Below, piece after piece: positions 6,418 to 6,443 of a DNA stretch of 6,443 bases (positions are counted from its first letter, which is position 1; every line of letters starts with the position of its first letter). Under the pieces are notes generated by a model. That model was not told the origin of the DNA. It did not search any database and was given only the letters and a program-made list of their open reading frames with translations. The translations under genes were made by a program, and so were the position numbers. Origin of the DNA: Caldifarciminota bacterium (GTDB lineage Bacteria; WOR-3; Hydrothermia; UBA1063; CAJXJZ01); contig JALTEL010000481.1 of NCBI GenBank assembly GCA_027073945.1, positions 1-6,443 of the forward strand, read 5' to 3'.

Positions 6418-6443
6418 TGTATTTTTGACCTGTTGAGCTGTAT

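Noticed and set aside
1..6443. CRISPR array, tRNA, rRNA, or insertion sequence
   Set aside because: No spaced repeat series, no tRNA- or rRNA-like sequence and no transposase or terminal inverted repeats were seen; the genes fill nearly the whole window.

Overview
The window is a compact cluster of cell-surface polysaccharide genes. Every gene lies on the minus strand, so transcription runs from the right edge to the left edge. The genes are Gram-negative in type: the rfbF/rfbG/rfbH set makes CDP-3,6-dideoxyhexose precursors for O-antigens. No single gene names the organism. An environmental proteobacterium or a member of Desulfobacterota or a similar phylum would fit, but that is a low-confidence guess. 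Base composition is mosaic. Bases 1-60 contain 38/60 G+C and bases 5341-5400 only 15/60 by hand count, as expected of a locus assembled by horizontal exchange.

Layout in order of transcription: (1) an AT-rich family-2-type glycosyltransferase whose frame stays open to the right edge; (2) a 91-bp gap holding a perfect 13-bp tandem repeat and an imperfect hairpin; (3) rfbF, glucose-1-phosphate cytidylyltransferase; (4) rfbG, CDP-glucose 4,6-dehydratase, coupled to rfbF by a TAATG overlap; (5) a small antitoxin-like gene starting 2 nt after rfbG; (6) a 554-residue ORF that overlaps the antitoxin by 14 nt, with a PemK/MazF-type toxin domain (about residues 8-117) joined in frame to an almost complete RfbH (about 118-554); (7) an HpcH/HpaI-like aldolase; (8) the N-terminal 212 residues of a thiamine-diphosphate enzyme of the acetolactate synthase superfamily, resembling YerE, cut by the left edge.

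How they work together: RfbF makes CDP-glucose, RfbG makes CDP-4-keto-6-deoxyglucose, and RfbH (PMP and [2Fe-2S] dependent) removes the 3-hydroxyl with the help of a reductase not seen here. A YerE-like enzyme would then add a two-carbon unit from pyruvate to give a branched 3,6-dideoxyhexose of the yersiniose type, and the glycosyltransferase could place a sugar in the glycan. The aldolase sits directly before the ThDP gene and may supply or remove a keto acid; its role is unknown.

The most unusual feature is the toxin-antitoxin module inside the biosynthetic operon, with the toxin translationally fused to RfbH. An internal ATG (codon 117) would release a 438-residue RfbH, close to the usual length of the free enzyme, so the locus may encode a true chimera, two products, or a recent insertion that fused two genes.
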